Source: Artemisia argyi
Lineage: Eukaryota; Streptophyta; Magnoliopsida; Asterales; Asteraceae
Direction of reading: 5' to 3'
DNA: 64,000 nucleotides
Assembly (NCBI GenBank): GCA_030686995.1
Contig: CM060696.1
Coordinates: 10,150,487-10,214,486, forward strand
Made by a program: the position numbers and the translations under genes
In this document: positions 47,501 through 58,926 of the stretch, one piece after another
Position numbering within the stretch: position 1 is the stretch's first letter
How the letters are laid out: each line of letters begins with the position of its first letter
The notes under the pieces: model-generated
What the model was told of the DNA's origin: nothing
The model's input: only the letters and a program-made list of their open reading frames with translations
Database searches by the model: none

Positions 47501-47918
47501 CTTGCATGATACCTGCGTCCACAAGTTTGTGTACTTCCTCTAGAATGGCTTTTGCGCGCTCTGGAGCCTGGCCGCGCTTTTTCAGTCGTACTGGAGAGTA
47601 TCCTTGTCGGATTTTCAATTTGTGTTCTGTAATCGAGTGTGGCACACCAGTCATGTGTTTTGGTTCCCATGCGAAGATATCCAGATTCCTTTGCAAGAGT
47701 GCGCACATGGCCGCTCTACTTTTATCAGACAGCGATCCTCTAATCGATACTTCTTGCTCCGGGTAATCAGGATGAATTGCGACCTTCAAGTTTGATACTT
47801 TACCTACACGCTGTTCTGGAGCATGTGTCGTCTCACGTGTAATCGTGTTACACTCTCTAGGTGGTACGGTGGTATTGTAGAAAGTGACAATGCCGCCTTC
47901 TACCAGGAATTTGAGCAT
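44573..47918 (-). pseudogene. Tat gypsy pol: RT, RNase H, archaeal-type RNase H, integrase
   Basis: RT motifs: WRMCVDFTDLTKTCPHDCYPLP, later YVDDLVIKSHTEDEL and LNPKKCTFGATEGMFLGYLI. RNase H: LPTLVAPRPGEELIMYLSA, PVYFVSRAL. Second RNase H: VLFTDGSSCVDGSGIGLIL and TATNNEAEYEALIAGLRIA. Integrase: WGID near 45400, ISDNGKQF and QTNGLVERANRSLGEGI (D, D, E). Breaks in one frame: TAA 47313-47315, TGA 47184-47186, TAG 46929-46931, TAA 46476-46478, TAG 45663-45665, TGA 45564-45566; then a small indel near 45490 moves the integrase core into another frame, which stays open to the stop at 44573. Several stops are one C-to-T (or G-to-A) step from the codons usual in this family. Confidence 0.9.
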
Positions 47919-48205
47919 CCCATGTGCTGTGGACGGTACCGCGCGTATGGCTGATATTCCTGGTCTTCCAATAATGCCATCGAAGGAGATCTGATCACCA
48001 TAAAATTCATCCAGGCTGCCATGGAGTGTTCTTTATTACCAACAACGACTAATAGTCGTATTTGCCCCATGGGCCATATCTTTTCTCCTGTAAAGCCAGT
48101 CAACGACGTCGTGACCGGGCTTAACTGACTTTGTATCTCAGGTCGCAATCTTTTGAAACAGTGTTCATACATTATGTCTGCGGATGCCCCTCCATCAACG
48201 TACAT
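47900..48205 (-). pseudogene. Tat gypsy protease segment
   Basis: Frame separate from both gag and RT. Retropepsin-like motif VDGGASADIMYEHCF with the catalytic Asp followed by GGA (DGGAS), a variant common in plant gypsy elements, then LTGFTGEKIWPMGQIRL. A frameshift near 47990 separates it from the RT frame, and another near 48180 from gag. It would cleave the Gag-Pol precursor. Confidence 0.78.
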
Positions 48206-50080
48206 GCGGTGGATATCGTGACCCCCGCATTTATCTCGATGGTGAGTGGTTCCGCCACTGCGTTGTCTGCGGCCAAGGTGGGGAAAGAGATTTCGCTTCC
48301 ATAGGAAAATTTTTGGCTGACCTTTTGCCTAGTTTTTCGCTGCCATGACTGTATCATGTAGATAGTGTCAGCCTTGTCCTTAGGTGCTTCTTTCTTGCTC
48401 CCCGTCTTTTGTTTGTCTTTCCCATCCTTGATGTTCTTAACGAGATGATCCATTCTTCCTTCTTTTAATTGGACACACTCATTAGTGGTGTGGCCATTCT
48501 GTCCATGATATTCGCAGTACCCTTTCCCTATGCGCCGCTCCTCTGGGGTGCGCATTGGTGGGGATTTCGAGAAGTTTGCACCTTCCATCATGAATATCTC
48601 CCTTGGAGTCTTCCTTAGTGGTGTATACTTGTCATTCTCTCGTCCGCCCCCCTGACTGCGGTAGCTTTTGTTACGGTTGCTACTCTGGTCGTTGGATTGT
48701 CTCCTAGGCTTTTCTTGTCACCTATAGTTTGAGTAGCCTTTCTTGCTATCCGCAACGGCGGCTTCTACTTGGATAAAGGACCTCGTGCACCTCATAAGTT
48801 CGTCAAAGGTTTGGGGAACCCTATCATTCAACTTTTTGATAAGTTATGGGTTATTGATTCCGTTCATAAACCCTGAGATCTTTAGTATTTCGGGGAATGC
48901 CTTGACGTGTATGCATTCATCCTTATAGCGCTCTACATAAGCGCTTGTGGATTCCCCTAGGCGCTGTTTTACCCTAGCAAGTTCGACAGGGTTCTTGGCA
49001 CACTTCTTCCTCTGAGTAAAGTTCAAGCGAAACGCCTTCCTCAAATCATCAAACCCATCAATGCTTCTACGTGGCAGCTTACTGAACCAGTTACGCGCAT
49101 TCCCTACTAATGTAGAATTGAACATGTTGCACCACACGGGTTGTGGCCAATTTTCGATGGTCGCGGCTGATTCGAAATTTTTTAGGTGGTCGTCAGGATC
49201 ACCTGTCCCATCATAAGTTTTAACAATAGCGGGCATGCGCCTTCTCTTATCTTCTGAAAAATCATTGATGCGCCGAGTGAATGCGTCAACCTTTTGACCG
49301 CGCTAGGGACGGAACATATCTTCGTCCTCCTGGTCACGATATCTTTTCCTGGACTTCCAGTGTCCTGTTTCTTCATCCTCATTGTCCGAGGAGTCACTTG
49401 AGGATGAGCTTACTCTTTTGTGGCACCTGCGTCGACTGTCCTCGAAATCTGAGCTTGAAGGGCTTTCGCTTGAGGAGCGTCGTTGCCATAGTCTATCATC
49501 GACCCTGCGACTACCAAGCCTACTGTGGATGTTGGTACGCCATCCATCGTCTTCGTGCTCCTCTAGGTACTGTAAGTCAGCTACTTCATCATCCACAACT
49601 TTCCTTCCAATCCTAGTAAACACTGGGGGTCGGCGGCTATCTTTCTCGCTCCTCTCCTTTCGGTGATGTGGTGGAGATGCTTCATACTTAGGGTCGAAGT
49701 TGAGCCGGGCTTGCAGGCTTTGACTTGACCTCTTTTTCGCTTCCTCTTGCATAAGGGCTGCCAAGGTTTCATAGTTTTAAGATACGAAATCACTTAGCGC
49801 TAGTTCAGGCGCGACTCTTTCTAGCGCGAGGGTGTCTGTTTCCAAGTCAGGACCCTTGTTTTGAATAGGCGCACGTGGCGGCTCAGCGGGGTCTCTTTCT
49901 GGCACCATTTGGTGGGGGTAGTGAAAGGAGTGCGCTGTAGATCTTCCGCACTAGTGGTTGTCGTAGTGGCCTAGGTAGTCCCTGTGAGCGGTAATGGGGG
50001 CAGATCAAGCGTACTGGTTGTTCCAAAGGTCTGCTTAGAGGCTGAATCACTTTGCTGCTTCTTCCCATGTAGGTTGCCAT
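48172..50080 (-). pseudogene. gag: Tat gypsy Gag
   Basis: Probable start ATG 50078-50080 (MATYMGRSSKVIQPLSRP), then a frame change near 50000, after which it follows one frame: Ser/Arg-rich segment with DLQYLEEHEDD, the Retrotrans_gag core (TYDGTGDPDDHLKNFESAA; NMFNSTLVGNARNWFSKLP; FTQRKKCAKNPVELARVKQ), and a zinc-finger-like CEYHGQNGHTTNEC. Stops include TAG 49303-49305, TAA 48844-48846 and one near 48720. Gag would build the particle. Its start lies only 34 bases from the left end of the PIF/Harbinger insertion. Confidence 0.82.
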
Positions 50081-50129
50081 ACGTTTTCTTCGCCAGCGGA
50101 GTCCGCTGGTTTTAGGGCTTGTTTGTTTT

Positions 50130-53100
50130 TTAAAAAAAATGTCTGATTGCCTCTTACCTCTGACCAGTCAGACGCGGTCAGAGGTTTTGGTTGTTTGTTT
50201 TTTCATGTCGAGTCAGACGCGGTCAGACCTTATATATCTAACTCAGTAAGACGCTTGCACAAGTCTGACTGCCTCTAACCCTAATAACACCATCTTCTCC
50301 ACTCCACCTTCACCAGCCGCCGGCCACCTCCAGCCTTGGCCGGCTACCACCACTTCTTCTCCACCTCTACTCCGCCTTCTTCTCCACTTCTACACTGCCG
50401 TCATCTCCACATCTAAGGTATGATTTTTTTTTCTTTTTCTTTCTTTTTCTCTTTACCTTTACTTGTTATTTTTTGTGAGTATGTGAGGTTGGATTTTGAT
50501 AATTTTGATATGGGTTGCTTTGTTTTGATACATCTGACACGGGTTTCTTTGTAATTTTGATATGGGTTGCTTTAAGGTTCTTTTTTCATGATGCAAACTT
50601 ATAATAGTGCTTCATAGGCTGCAATGCAACATTTGGTTTATGAGCTTTTCTGAAAACCTGTTTTAGCAGTTTAGGTTAGCTTATTTTTTGGGCTTTTGGG
50701 CTTATTTGGATATGGAAAAGCTTATAAGCTCAACATTTTCGGCTTATGACCTTGTGAAGCTGAACTTATGAAGCCCATAAGCTCATCTTCATAAGCCGGC
50801 AAAAGTGGGGCTTATGAGCTTTTCTAAACCCAAATAAGCTCATAAACCCGGAAAATAAGCCATTTCCAAACACCCCATTAGTCAAAGGTGGTGAGGATAT
50901 GGATCTTAATAGCAGTTTGGTTTCATAATCCTGAAAAATAAACTATTATAACATCTTATAAGTTTAAGATGGTGAGGAAATTGTGACTTTAAAAAAAAAC
51001 TACATGGATTTTTTATTCTTTGAACTATTTAAATGCTTCCAAGAACCTTTAAGGTTCTGTTGTTGAAATATTTCAAGGGTCATTGGAAGTGGTCGATTTG
51101 AGTAGTAATAAGTTTGAAGGTCATTTGAGTAGTAATAAGCTTTTAGTCCCTTCACATAAACTGTTTGTTGACGATTGAATCAAAGTGGTTCTTCTTTATA
51201 TGCTGATAAATTACGTATAAATGGTATATGCATCAATGTCAATAATACTTTGTTAAGTTTCAGTATGTTTAGTGTATATCCTTGTATCCATGTTCAAGCG
51301 CATTCAAACATAGATTGTAATTTCAGAACAAAAGCTTGCCTCCTTTTCATACACATTGTACTATTTTAGCTTCATTTACAGTTTACTAATAAGTGAACAT
51401 GACAAAGATATTATATTGGAAGTGATGAATCGCTTTTGGATTAGTTATATAGTAACAATGAATATACACCTGATTCACTTCTCTTCCCTTATATGCATAG
51501 TATTGGTTAGGCAACAATAGGTTTTGTATTGGTTTAATGCAATCATAAGGATGAAATGCCATAGTGTTTTTGTTAAATGCAAGTGATTGGTTGGACAACT
51601 TTTTAGATGATTTGCAGTATGCTTGTCTGAAAGGCTGTTGTTATTGGCTTTCTAACACTTGTTTCTTTCTTTATTTTAGTGTGATCTCAAGTTAAGTTGT
51701 AAATGAGTTAACTATTTTGACAAAACATCATACCAAAATAAAATCTCAAACCATAAAATAGAATTGAACGATCAAATTTATTCATTCAATAATTCATTAG
51801 TCTATCCAGTGATCATCAGTTTTGGTGGTTCTGTGATACTGGCATTCATAAGTTTTTGTGGATTCTTATTATCTGTTTTGTGATGTTACAGGATCAGAAT
51901 CACAGTCTACAGTTTCATTCATCATTCATTAAAAGGCTTTCTTTGGAAAGAGAACTAGAGGTGTGTACTTTGTGCTTAATTTATATTTCTGATTTCATAT
52001 ACTTCTGTGCATAGTGGTGTAAGGACTGACTTCAACAAAGGTGTCTCAAATATGTTCTTTTTGCAGTGCCTTCTTCACGTTGTTGTTCCTTCACATCGCT
52101 GATCCCCTTATCGCTACTCAACTGTTTCATCTCTACTTGGGGCGCTTCATCAGGTTAATTTTCCTATTTCGTTTATCGCTTCAAGTTGCATTGTTTTTGC
52201 TTTTTTACTATATGGGTATGTGTAATTTGTTGATTGCTTTTTTGATCTGATGTGAACTTTTTCATTTTCGGAGTAATTGGTTATTTAGAATGTGAATGTG
52301 TAACTTCTTATAAAAAGAATCAAAGTAGGGAATGTGCTGTTTCTGTTCCCTTTGTTGGGACTTATTATGACTCAAATTTGAAATGTCTCCCACGCCTTTA
52401 TTTGATTATTTGCATCGCTAACATGTGTTAAATAGATGGAGGATGTTATCTCTAATAGCATAAAGTAAAACATAGTTGCTGTGCAACATTTGGGTCATCT
52501 ATGATTTCAATAAAATTCTTGATGAACCTGGCATGTATATTGTCACGTCATCATATTCAATAGTTAAGACTGTCTTTAAGGCAATTACAGCACAAGGGTG
52601 TCATTTAAATGTCTAATCTGTTACTAGTATTTAAATGTGCAACTGGTTTAAGTGTAATTGAAGTGGTTTAAGCGTAATTGAAGTGGTTTAGCAACTGGTT
52701 AGATATCTTGATAGTGGGCTTCTTTCACAGTAATCGGATGGTTTAGTAAATGTGATATGAAGTGGAGTTTAACTTTGAGGTACTGGTTTAAGCGTAATTG
52801 GCATAAAAGTAATAACTGAATTGAAACCTGATATTCGAGGGGACGGTTTAGTGAACTGAAACCTGAATTGAAACCTAAGAGTGTTAGAACACAATGGGTC
52901 AAATATTAGAATGATTCCTGTTTCTTCAGTTTTGCATCTGTTTCAACATTTTGTTGACAATTTAATGCCTGGCTCTAACCACGTGGTCTGCTGTCTTTGT
53001 GTTCATTGGTACATTCGAGTTTTGATTATTTTGTGTAGAGTTTTTGGTTAGTTTTTGACTAGTTTTCTGTTTGGCGACTGATTTTAGAGTTTGTAGTAAT

Positions 53101-53868
53101 CGAAAGAGGTAAAGATTGCGAATCTAAGGTTTGGAACGAAACGGTTTTGGGAGAACTTGATTAGCTTTTTGGTACAAACTGACAGGTTTTGAAGCTTAGT
53201 TATTGGGTTAATTGAAAATATACTTAAAGATGTATATAGTGCTTGATCATATATCTTTTGCTATTTACCTGTTAGAAGTATGACAGAGTATTATTGGATT
53301 GTGTTGTTCTTCATATTGTGTGTGTGATTTCATGAGTTAGATGATACTGAGTTTACTGGAAAAATAATTGGTTATAGTTTTTTATGTTTATTGTTATATT
53401 CGACTTTCGATGAGTCTGAACTTGTTTTCATTTGTGAATTCACATTAAAGACTGATTTTGGAATTGGTACTTATAAAAAGAGGTGAACAATGCATATCTA
53501 AAACTTTTGGAATGTATAATTTAACGTTCTCATAACTCATAAGTTTCTTTAGTTGATACTGATTTTAGTGGAAACAATAAGCACCGGCAAGTCCTTATGT
53601 ATGTGTTTATTGTTTATTGCAAATTACTCTAATATTTTGGGCATACCATAAACATGAAATAACTCTATAAGTAATGGTTTGTATCAGAAAGTATCTAAAT
53701 ATGAGCTTGTTGATTGTATTTGGTTATTGTTACTTTATTTGACGTAACTGGTAATGTTTGACAAAGATAAAAAGTACATCTAAGTATGCTTATTTGTTAA
53801 TACATCTAAGTATGTTAAATAGGCTACGAGTTGTGTATTTATATGCTTGCATTGTTTTTTTTATAGGA
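50130..53868. other. Long non-coding 5' part of the PIF/Harbinger element
   Basis: About 3.7 kb before ORF1 with no recognisable domain; it may be 5' untranslated sequence and a large intron, since TTATAG|GA acts as an acceptor just before ATG 53869. It contains a foldback MITE-like segment (50629-50879) and a CTCCAC/CCGCC-rich stretch at 50290-50410. Confidence 0.55.
50629..50879. mobile_element. Foldback MITE within the PIF/Harbinger element
   Basis: Right end CCATTTCCAAACACCCCATT; left half contains GGTTTATGAGCTTTTC and GGGCTTATTTGG, which pair with GAGCTTTTCTAAACCC and CCAAATAAGCTC in the right half. Rich in GCTTATGAGC/AAGCTCATAAG words. The left boundary is approximate. Confidence 0.45.
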
Positions 53869-54927
53869 ATGGGTGACACCATTACACTAAATTTTACTCC
53901 AGATCAATACAAGTTTTTTTTGGACTCATGTATCAAGGAAGTGAATAGGGTTGATGCTAAGGGAAATAGCCTACATATTGAGTCATGGGAGATAGTTGGA
54001 AAAAAATGAAGGAAAAATTTGGCCTAACGACCACCCAAAAACAATTAAAAAATAAGTTTGATTACTATAGAGGAAAACATCAGGTTCATGCTTATTTAAG
54101 AGGAAAAACAGGAAATCTTTTCAATGCCGATACAAATACATTCAACCTAACGGATGAAGAGTGGAAAGATTTAAACAAGGTAGGTTCATGAATACTTTGA
54201 ACGTAATTTTTACATACATATAATATAGTAATGCTAATGTTAATAATCTACTTTCTTTGTGATTTTTTTTTTTTAGAAATTTCCGAAATCGGGTAGTTTG
54301 AAAACTAGTCCATTGCAACATTATGATCTATGTGATTACTTATTTGCAAAGTGTGCCGCATCCGGTTCTATTCTTCGACCCGTTGCTGAACGAAGACCTC
54401 AAAATTCTCGTGTCAAATTAGTTGAAGTTGAGGATGGTTATGTTCGTCGACCCGTTGTTGAAGGAAGGTCTTCTTCTCAAAATTCTGGTGTCAAAGTTGT
54501 TGAAGTTGAGGATGACGTGAACAGTTTGAATGAAGATGTTGGTTCTTGGGCAGCTAGCGAGCATAGAAATGTTGATGCGGGTTATGACTCTGGTTTTGAA
54601 GGTGGTTCTTCTAAAGAACCAAATGTTGCACGAGGTAAGAAAAAGAAAAGGAGTAAAAAGGATTCGGAGTTGGGTGAGTTGGAAGAAAATATGAAGAATG
54701 CAATTGCTAAAATTGCTGTTCAAGAAAACCAAGGTCCAACTATGGAGGAGTGTCATGAGAAGTTGAAGAAGTTGAGGTTGGAATCTGAAGATCCAATTTA
54801 TTTGGCGGCACTTGGGGTTTTTTGTCAGTCTAAGAGCCATAGGGAGGCATGGATACTATTACCGTCAGAACCAAATGTCTTAAAGAAATGGATTCAAATG
54901 ATGGCACGTCAAGTTGGTATATTGTAG
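53869..54927 (+). pseudogene. PIF/Harbinger ORF1, Myb/SANT-like DNA-binding protein, one-base frameshift
   Basis: Exon 1 53869-54179 starts MGDTITLNFTPDQYKFFLDS and carries a Myb/SANT-like domain (FLDSCIKEVNRVDAKG...SWEIVG...KMKEKFGLTTTQKQLKNKF). Inside it a run of seven A (54000-54006) shifts the frame: upstream and downstream halves are both well conserved but out of register by one base. Exon 2 54277-54927 follows an intron with GTAGGT donor and TTTTAG acceptor; it has an acidic region with two VKxVEVEDD-like repeats, a basic KKKKRSKKD patch and a helical C-terminus ending QVGIL. In the family this protein works with the transposase in nuclear import and DNA binding. A homopolymer sequencing slip is possible. 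Confidence 0.85.
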
Positions 54928-54930
54928 TAT

Positions 54931-55135
54931 TGTTGAACTATTAGGAGTTTGTCGTATTTGGTACTTTGTTATGTTGAACTATTTGGAGTTTGTCGTATTT
55001 GGTACTTTGTTATGTTGAACTATTAGTAGTTTGTTGTATTTGGTACTTTGTTATGTTGAACTATTAGGAGTTTATCGTATTTGGTACTTTGTTATGTTGA
55101 ACTATTAGGAGTTTATCGTATTTGGTACTATTTTG
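54931..55135. repeat. 41-bp tandem repeat, five copies
   Basis: Units begin TGTTGAACTATTAGGAG at 54931, 54972, 55013, 55054 and 55095, exactly 41 bases apart, with few changes. A sixth degenerate trace follows to about 55220. It fills the gap between ORF1 and the transposase gene. Confidence 0.92.
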
Positions 55136-55275
55136 GTGTTAGTTTTGTTTGGTACTTTACGATGTTAAATTGTTTGATTTATTGTTATTTGGTTTTGATG
55201 TTAAATTATTTTGTGTTTGTCTTTATTTGGTAATAATCCTAAACCCATTTGGTATGTATTGTTTGTATAGGTTAA

Positions 55276-56597
55276 ATGGATGTTGCCCAAAAACTTGCGT
55301 TCATCTATATTGTTTATTTTTATTTTAAGTATTTTCGGCGAAGTGTAAGGAAACGTAAGCGGGATAATACTTCTGCAATGTCCGGGCATCAATATACTCA
55401 GGAGCTTTTGCAAGGAAATAATTTACAATGTACGGAGTTGATAAGGATGTCTCGTGACTCGTTTGTTCGACTATGCAACCATTTTAAAGAAAGAAATTGG
55501 TTAAGAGATAACAAACATATATCGGTTGAGGAGAAGATGTTTATCTTCCTTATGATAGTCGGACACAATGAACGATTTTCTGTTATGAAGCGTAGGTTTC
55601 AACACTCGAAGGAAACGATTCATAAGTGCTTTCACGAAGTGTTAACTCAAATGTTGGTGTTTGCCGAAGAAGTTATAAGACCGACAACATTTAATCCAAA
55701 TCCAAACATTCCAGGAAACAATAGAAGGGAGCGTCGAATATTTAAGGTAACTATCAAATTTATAACTAGTGTGTCTCTTGGTTTGATTGTATTTTAACAA
55801 TTTGTTGTTCTAAATTAGGGAGCTGTTGGTGCACTTGATGGAACCCTTATACACGCTGTTGTTCCATCTCATAAACAGAATGTATATAGAGCAAGGGGAA
55901 GAGGTGATTGTTATCAAAATGTTTTGGCAATTTGTGATTTCAACATGATCTTTACCTACATTGTCGCTGGATGGGAAGGTACGGCACACGATGCGAGAAT
56001 ACTAAATGAAGCTTTAGTAGATCCGGTATTTGAATTTCCGATTCCCCCTGCAGGTATTAAGTTTGGAATTGTAATATATATGAAAACTTAGATATCAAAA
56101 TATACAAAAATTAATATGTTTTTTTTTTTTTTCCAGATAAATATTATCTATGTGATGCTGCCTATAAGCACACGCGTGGGTTTATGGCTCCATATCGCAA
56201 TGTCAGATATTGGTTAGGAGACTTTCGTCGGAAACGTGCAATGAGTAGTAAAGAAAAATTCAATCACGCTCATGCAAAACTTCGAAACGTAATTGAGAGG
56301 GCATTTGGAGTCCTAAAAGCGCGTTTTCCAATCTTGAAGAGTATGCCCAAATTTCCTTTGGTAACACAAAGAGATATTACTATTTCATGTTTTGCTATTC
56401 ATAATTTTATTCGAAAAGAGGGTTTAGACGATGATTTGTTCTCCCAATACGATCAAGGTGACGTACATGATAATGAAAATGTACATGATGATAATAACGG
56501 TGATGTTGAAGTTGTTCAACCAATTGGGAGTAACGCGGATCAACAATATATGATTAACTTACGAGATCAAATCGCGGCACAAATTATGCAAAGCTAG
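55276..56597 (+). CDS. PIF/Harbinger DDE transposase, three exons
   Basis: Exon 1 55276-55746, exon 2 55819-56053, exon 3 56137-56597, about 390 residues; junctions AAG|GTAACT...TTAG|GG and CAG|GTATTA...CCAG|AT keep the frame. The N-terminal helical part (TELIRMSRDSFVRLCNHFKE; FSVMKRRFQHSKETI) is followed by the DDE_4 catalytic core: first D in GAVGALDGTLIHA, second D in GWEGTAHDARIL, E in NVIERAFGVLKARFPIL, with YLCDAAYKHTRGF between. It would cut and paste the element at the terminal inverted repeats. The C-terminus is acidic, DN-rich. No stop or frameshift is seen, so it looks intact. Start chosen at the first ATG after TTTGTATAG; an upstream non-coding exon is possible. Confidence 0.93.
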
Positions 56598-57030
56598 GGT
56601 TTAAATTATTTGGTATTGGTTAAGTAACTTAATTGTTGTTTCATTGTGTTAAGCTTATGTTTTATTTTAAGACGATTTATGTAATAGTTTCTATTATGTT
56701 AAATTTGGGATATGTATTAAGATAATTCATATAATGATTTATAATTGTGTTAAATTTATGATAAAAATGTTTGTTTCAAGTTTACACTATCTACTTACTA
56801 ATCGTATTGCAATAGTTTAATATATACTTAAAAAAGGGAAAATTAAAATCATTCAGACAATTATAAGAAAACAAACAACAATTTTTCAATCAGATTCAGA
56901 CATTATAGCCACATCTTACTAGTAAGATGTGGTAGTCAGATTCAGATGTGAAACATCTTAATGAAACAAACACACCCTAAGTTTCCGTGCTTGGTCATTC
57001 TAGTTCTTAGTAGAATCCTTAGTGTAGGGT

Positions 57031-57048
57031 CCCACGGAGGGCGCCACT
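57031..57048 (-). other. Primer binding site of the Tat gypsy element
   Basis: Minus strand AGTGGCGCCCTCCGTGGG directly after the 5' LTR; TGGCGCCCTCCGTGGG is a familiar plant gypsy primer site. Confidence 0.85.
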
Positions 57049-57453
57049 TGTTGATGCAAAAGTTGGGTGTTCATTGTTTGGATTCCTATTCCCGTATCAA
57101 CTGGATCTTTGATGCTGAGACATGCGTACTAAAGAACAGAAAACACCGTTAGGCTTACCGTGGGATTGTCTCCCACGATTATCCTCCGGCGTGAGAGTAA
57201 GTAATCGGTTTTAGGGTTTTAGTGAAGAGTTAGGATTATGAGATGATACCTCAATGAGGGCCGAGATGCCCTTTATATACACACGAAATCCTTGTTGGTT
57301 TCGTGTTCCTTACCCTTCGGCGTATCCCGCCTTATACGGTCCCTTGATCCTTATCCCATAAATAAGAGATCATATATCAAGACCATAAATAATGTATCCG
57401 AATTTGGGCCTTTGTAAGCCCAAATCTTTACCGTGATAGCCCACGCGTGATGG
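57049..57453 (-). repeat. 5' LTR of the Tat gypsy element, cut by an insertion
   Basis: First 405 bases (in plus coordinates) of the LTR matching 40402 onward, up to CACGCGTGATGG. The missing outer portion, present in the left LTR as GGCTTGAGTATTAATG and beyond, should reappear after the Athila-like element outside this window. Confidence 0.9.
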
Positions 57454-58910
57454 TGATGTGCTGGATTGCGCCCTCACAAAAGGTTTTACCTCTCAAGGGA
57501 TCTCAAGAAACTTGCAATCCCCGCCAGGCAGTGTACCTAATCGTTGTAGTATAGTATAGTGACAAGTACTGGGGGATTGATCGTTCAACTCAGGAATAGT
57601 GTTGCTAGGATTAGAAAGCCTACTAAACTAGGTCTAGAGGTGAGGGATGATTCTTTTTGTATTTTTTATATTTTATAAAAAGCAAGTAAAATCTCGGGTT
57701 TTGAAGGAGTGGGCGGAATTAGTTGCTAGTCAACTAACCCAAATTAACTAAAGATGCAATCAAAATAAAATAAAACTTAAACTAAATTGTGGTGGAAACA
57801 ATAATGGAGAAAGCTATGTTTACTTAGATTTCATTACTCCCTAGATATCTTTTACCGGTTGATTAGCTTGTTACAATTGCAAGGATGACGGGTCATATTC
57901 CTTGATACTAGTCGTAGGGCCGTGTACAATATTACGTAACTCTATAAGCTCCTACTTCACTCATATGTCGAGCCGGCTAAGAAGCTCCTAACATAGGATC
58001 ACTAGAATTCGCTTATGCATTAAATACAACCAAAAATCGTAGTACACCTTCGATCATGTTTCTTAAGACGTTCAAGCAAGTTACCAATGGAAGTCTGCCA
58101 GTTTTCTTAAGCCTAACATCGAATACAATCATCCCAAACAATTATAAACAAACAATCAACCAATAATCAACATCTAGGTTTCACTACATCTAAGCAAACA
58201 CAATAAAAACCTAGCCTAGCATGTTAAAAGAAAGGCAAGCGCAAGATATAATCACACAATACATAGACATATTGAATGATTTGAATGAATACTTATCTTT
58301 ATTGAAACATGGAAGATTCAAGGGGTTGAAACCCTTGAAAAGGCTGTAAAGTTCGACCTAGGGTTTATGAAATTCGTTCCTCCAAAGTTACCCTAATGTT
58401 TCACCCCTTTTTACAATGAAAAACTGCAAAACTATATATAGATTATACAGGCTGACGGCATCACGTTTTAAATTGTGACGCCGTCAACTCGCCGCCAAGA
58501 TAGAAATCATATTGCCTAGATCCATTTGTGACGCCGTCATGTAGGATTTTACTCTGGGCCGTCACTAATAGTTGGACCCTGACGGCCTTGGGTGACGCCA
58601 TCAGGCCAATGCACTAAAAAGGTTCTGGCCCGTCACACTATAAGCTCCATATCCACCTCTTTTGTAACTCTTGACGTCGTCATGTGGAGAACCTTCACGC
58701 CGTCAGGTACTGTTCCAGCAAGGAAATTTGAGACTTTGCCATTTTCTTCACTTAAATGCTCCAAAAACGTCCAAAATGCTTCCTTTTTAAGATTTCTCTC
58801 CAAAAGTACCTAAAATGACAAAAGGAACGATTTAGGGCAATATTTGATCAAATAATCTCGATTTCGGGCATAAATGACCCCTTAAAAGCGGTACACTTTT
58901 CGCCTCATCA
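57454..58910 (-). repeat. 3' LTR of the Athila-like element
   Basis: About 1,457 bp, TGATGTG...CATCA with short inverted ends. Matches the start of the right LTR at 63918. Its distal part (58453-58705) holds several TGACGCCGTCA-type palindromes. Confidence 0.85.
58453..58705. repeat. TGACG-C-CGTCA palindrome cluster in the LTR
   Basis: TGACGCCGTCA at 58476-58486 and 58529-58539; variants TGACGGCATCA 58453, TGACGCCATCA 58593, TGACGTCGTCA 58672 and CACGCCGTCA 58696. Two more exact copies lie internally at 61015-61025 and 61038-61048. TGACG is the core bound by plant TGA/bZIP factors; regulatory function is inference. Confidence 0.8.
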
Positions 58911-58926
58911 AATACCCTTACACTTG
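58911..58926 (-). other. Polypurine tract of the Athila-like element
   Basis: Minus strand TCAAGTGTAAGGGTATT runs to the LTR start TGATGAGGCG. Similar motifs recur three times further inside. Confidence 0.65.

Larger units (their letters stand above)
50115..56977 (+). mobile_element. PIF/Harbinger DNA transposon, 6.9 kb
   Basis: Terminal inverted repeats GGGCTTGTTTGTTT at the left and GGGTGTGTTTGTTT (reverse complement of the right end). Flanking trinucleotides are TTA (50112-50114) and TAA (56978-56980); PIF/Harbinger makes TWA duplications, so one flank has probably changed. Subterminal TCAGAC/GTCTGA words cluster at both ends (50140-50270 and 56840-56960), likely transposase-binding sites. 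It carries the two genes typical of the superfamily, a Myb/SANT-like protein and a DDE transposase, both on plus. It sits in the short leader of the Tat gypsy element. Confidence 0.9.
40402..57453 (-). mobile_element. Ty3/gypsy Tat-clade retrotransposon, interrupted twice
   Basis: Left (3') LTR 40402-40866, right (5') LTR 57049 onward, cut at 57453 by another element, so its last part lies beyond the window. The two LTRs differ at about 16 of 405 compared positions by eye. Minus-strand order: LTR, PBS, gag, protease, RT, RNase H, a second RNase H, integrase; then an antisense gene on plus and the 3' LTR. The second, archaeal-type RNase H and the antisense gene before the 3' LTR are known traits of the Tat clade. 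It is heavily mutated. A PIF/Harbinger transposon sits at 50115-56977. Possible left target site AGGGA (40397-40401). Confidence 0.9.

Noticed and set aside
54298..54927. Independent host gene
   Set aside because: It is exon 2 of the PIF/Harbinger Myb-like ORF1, in frame with exon 1 after splicing.
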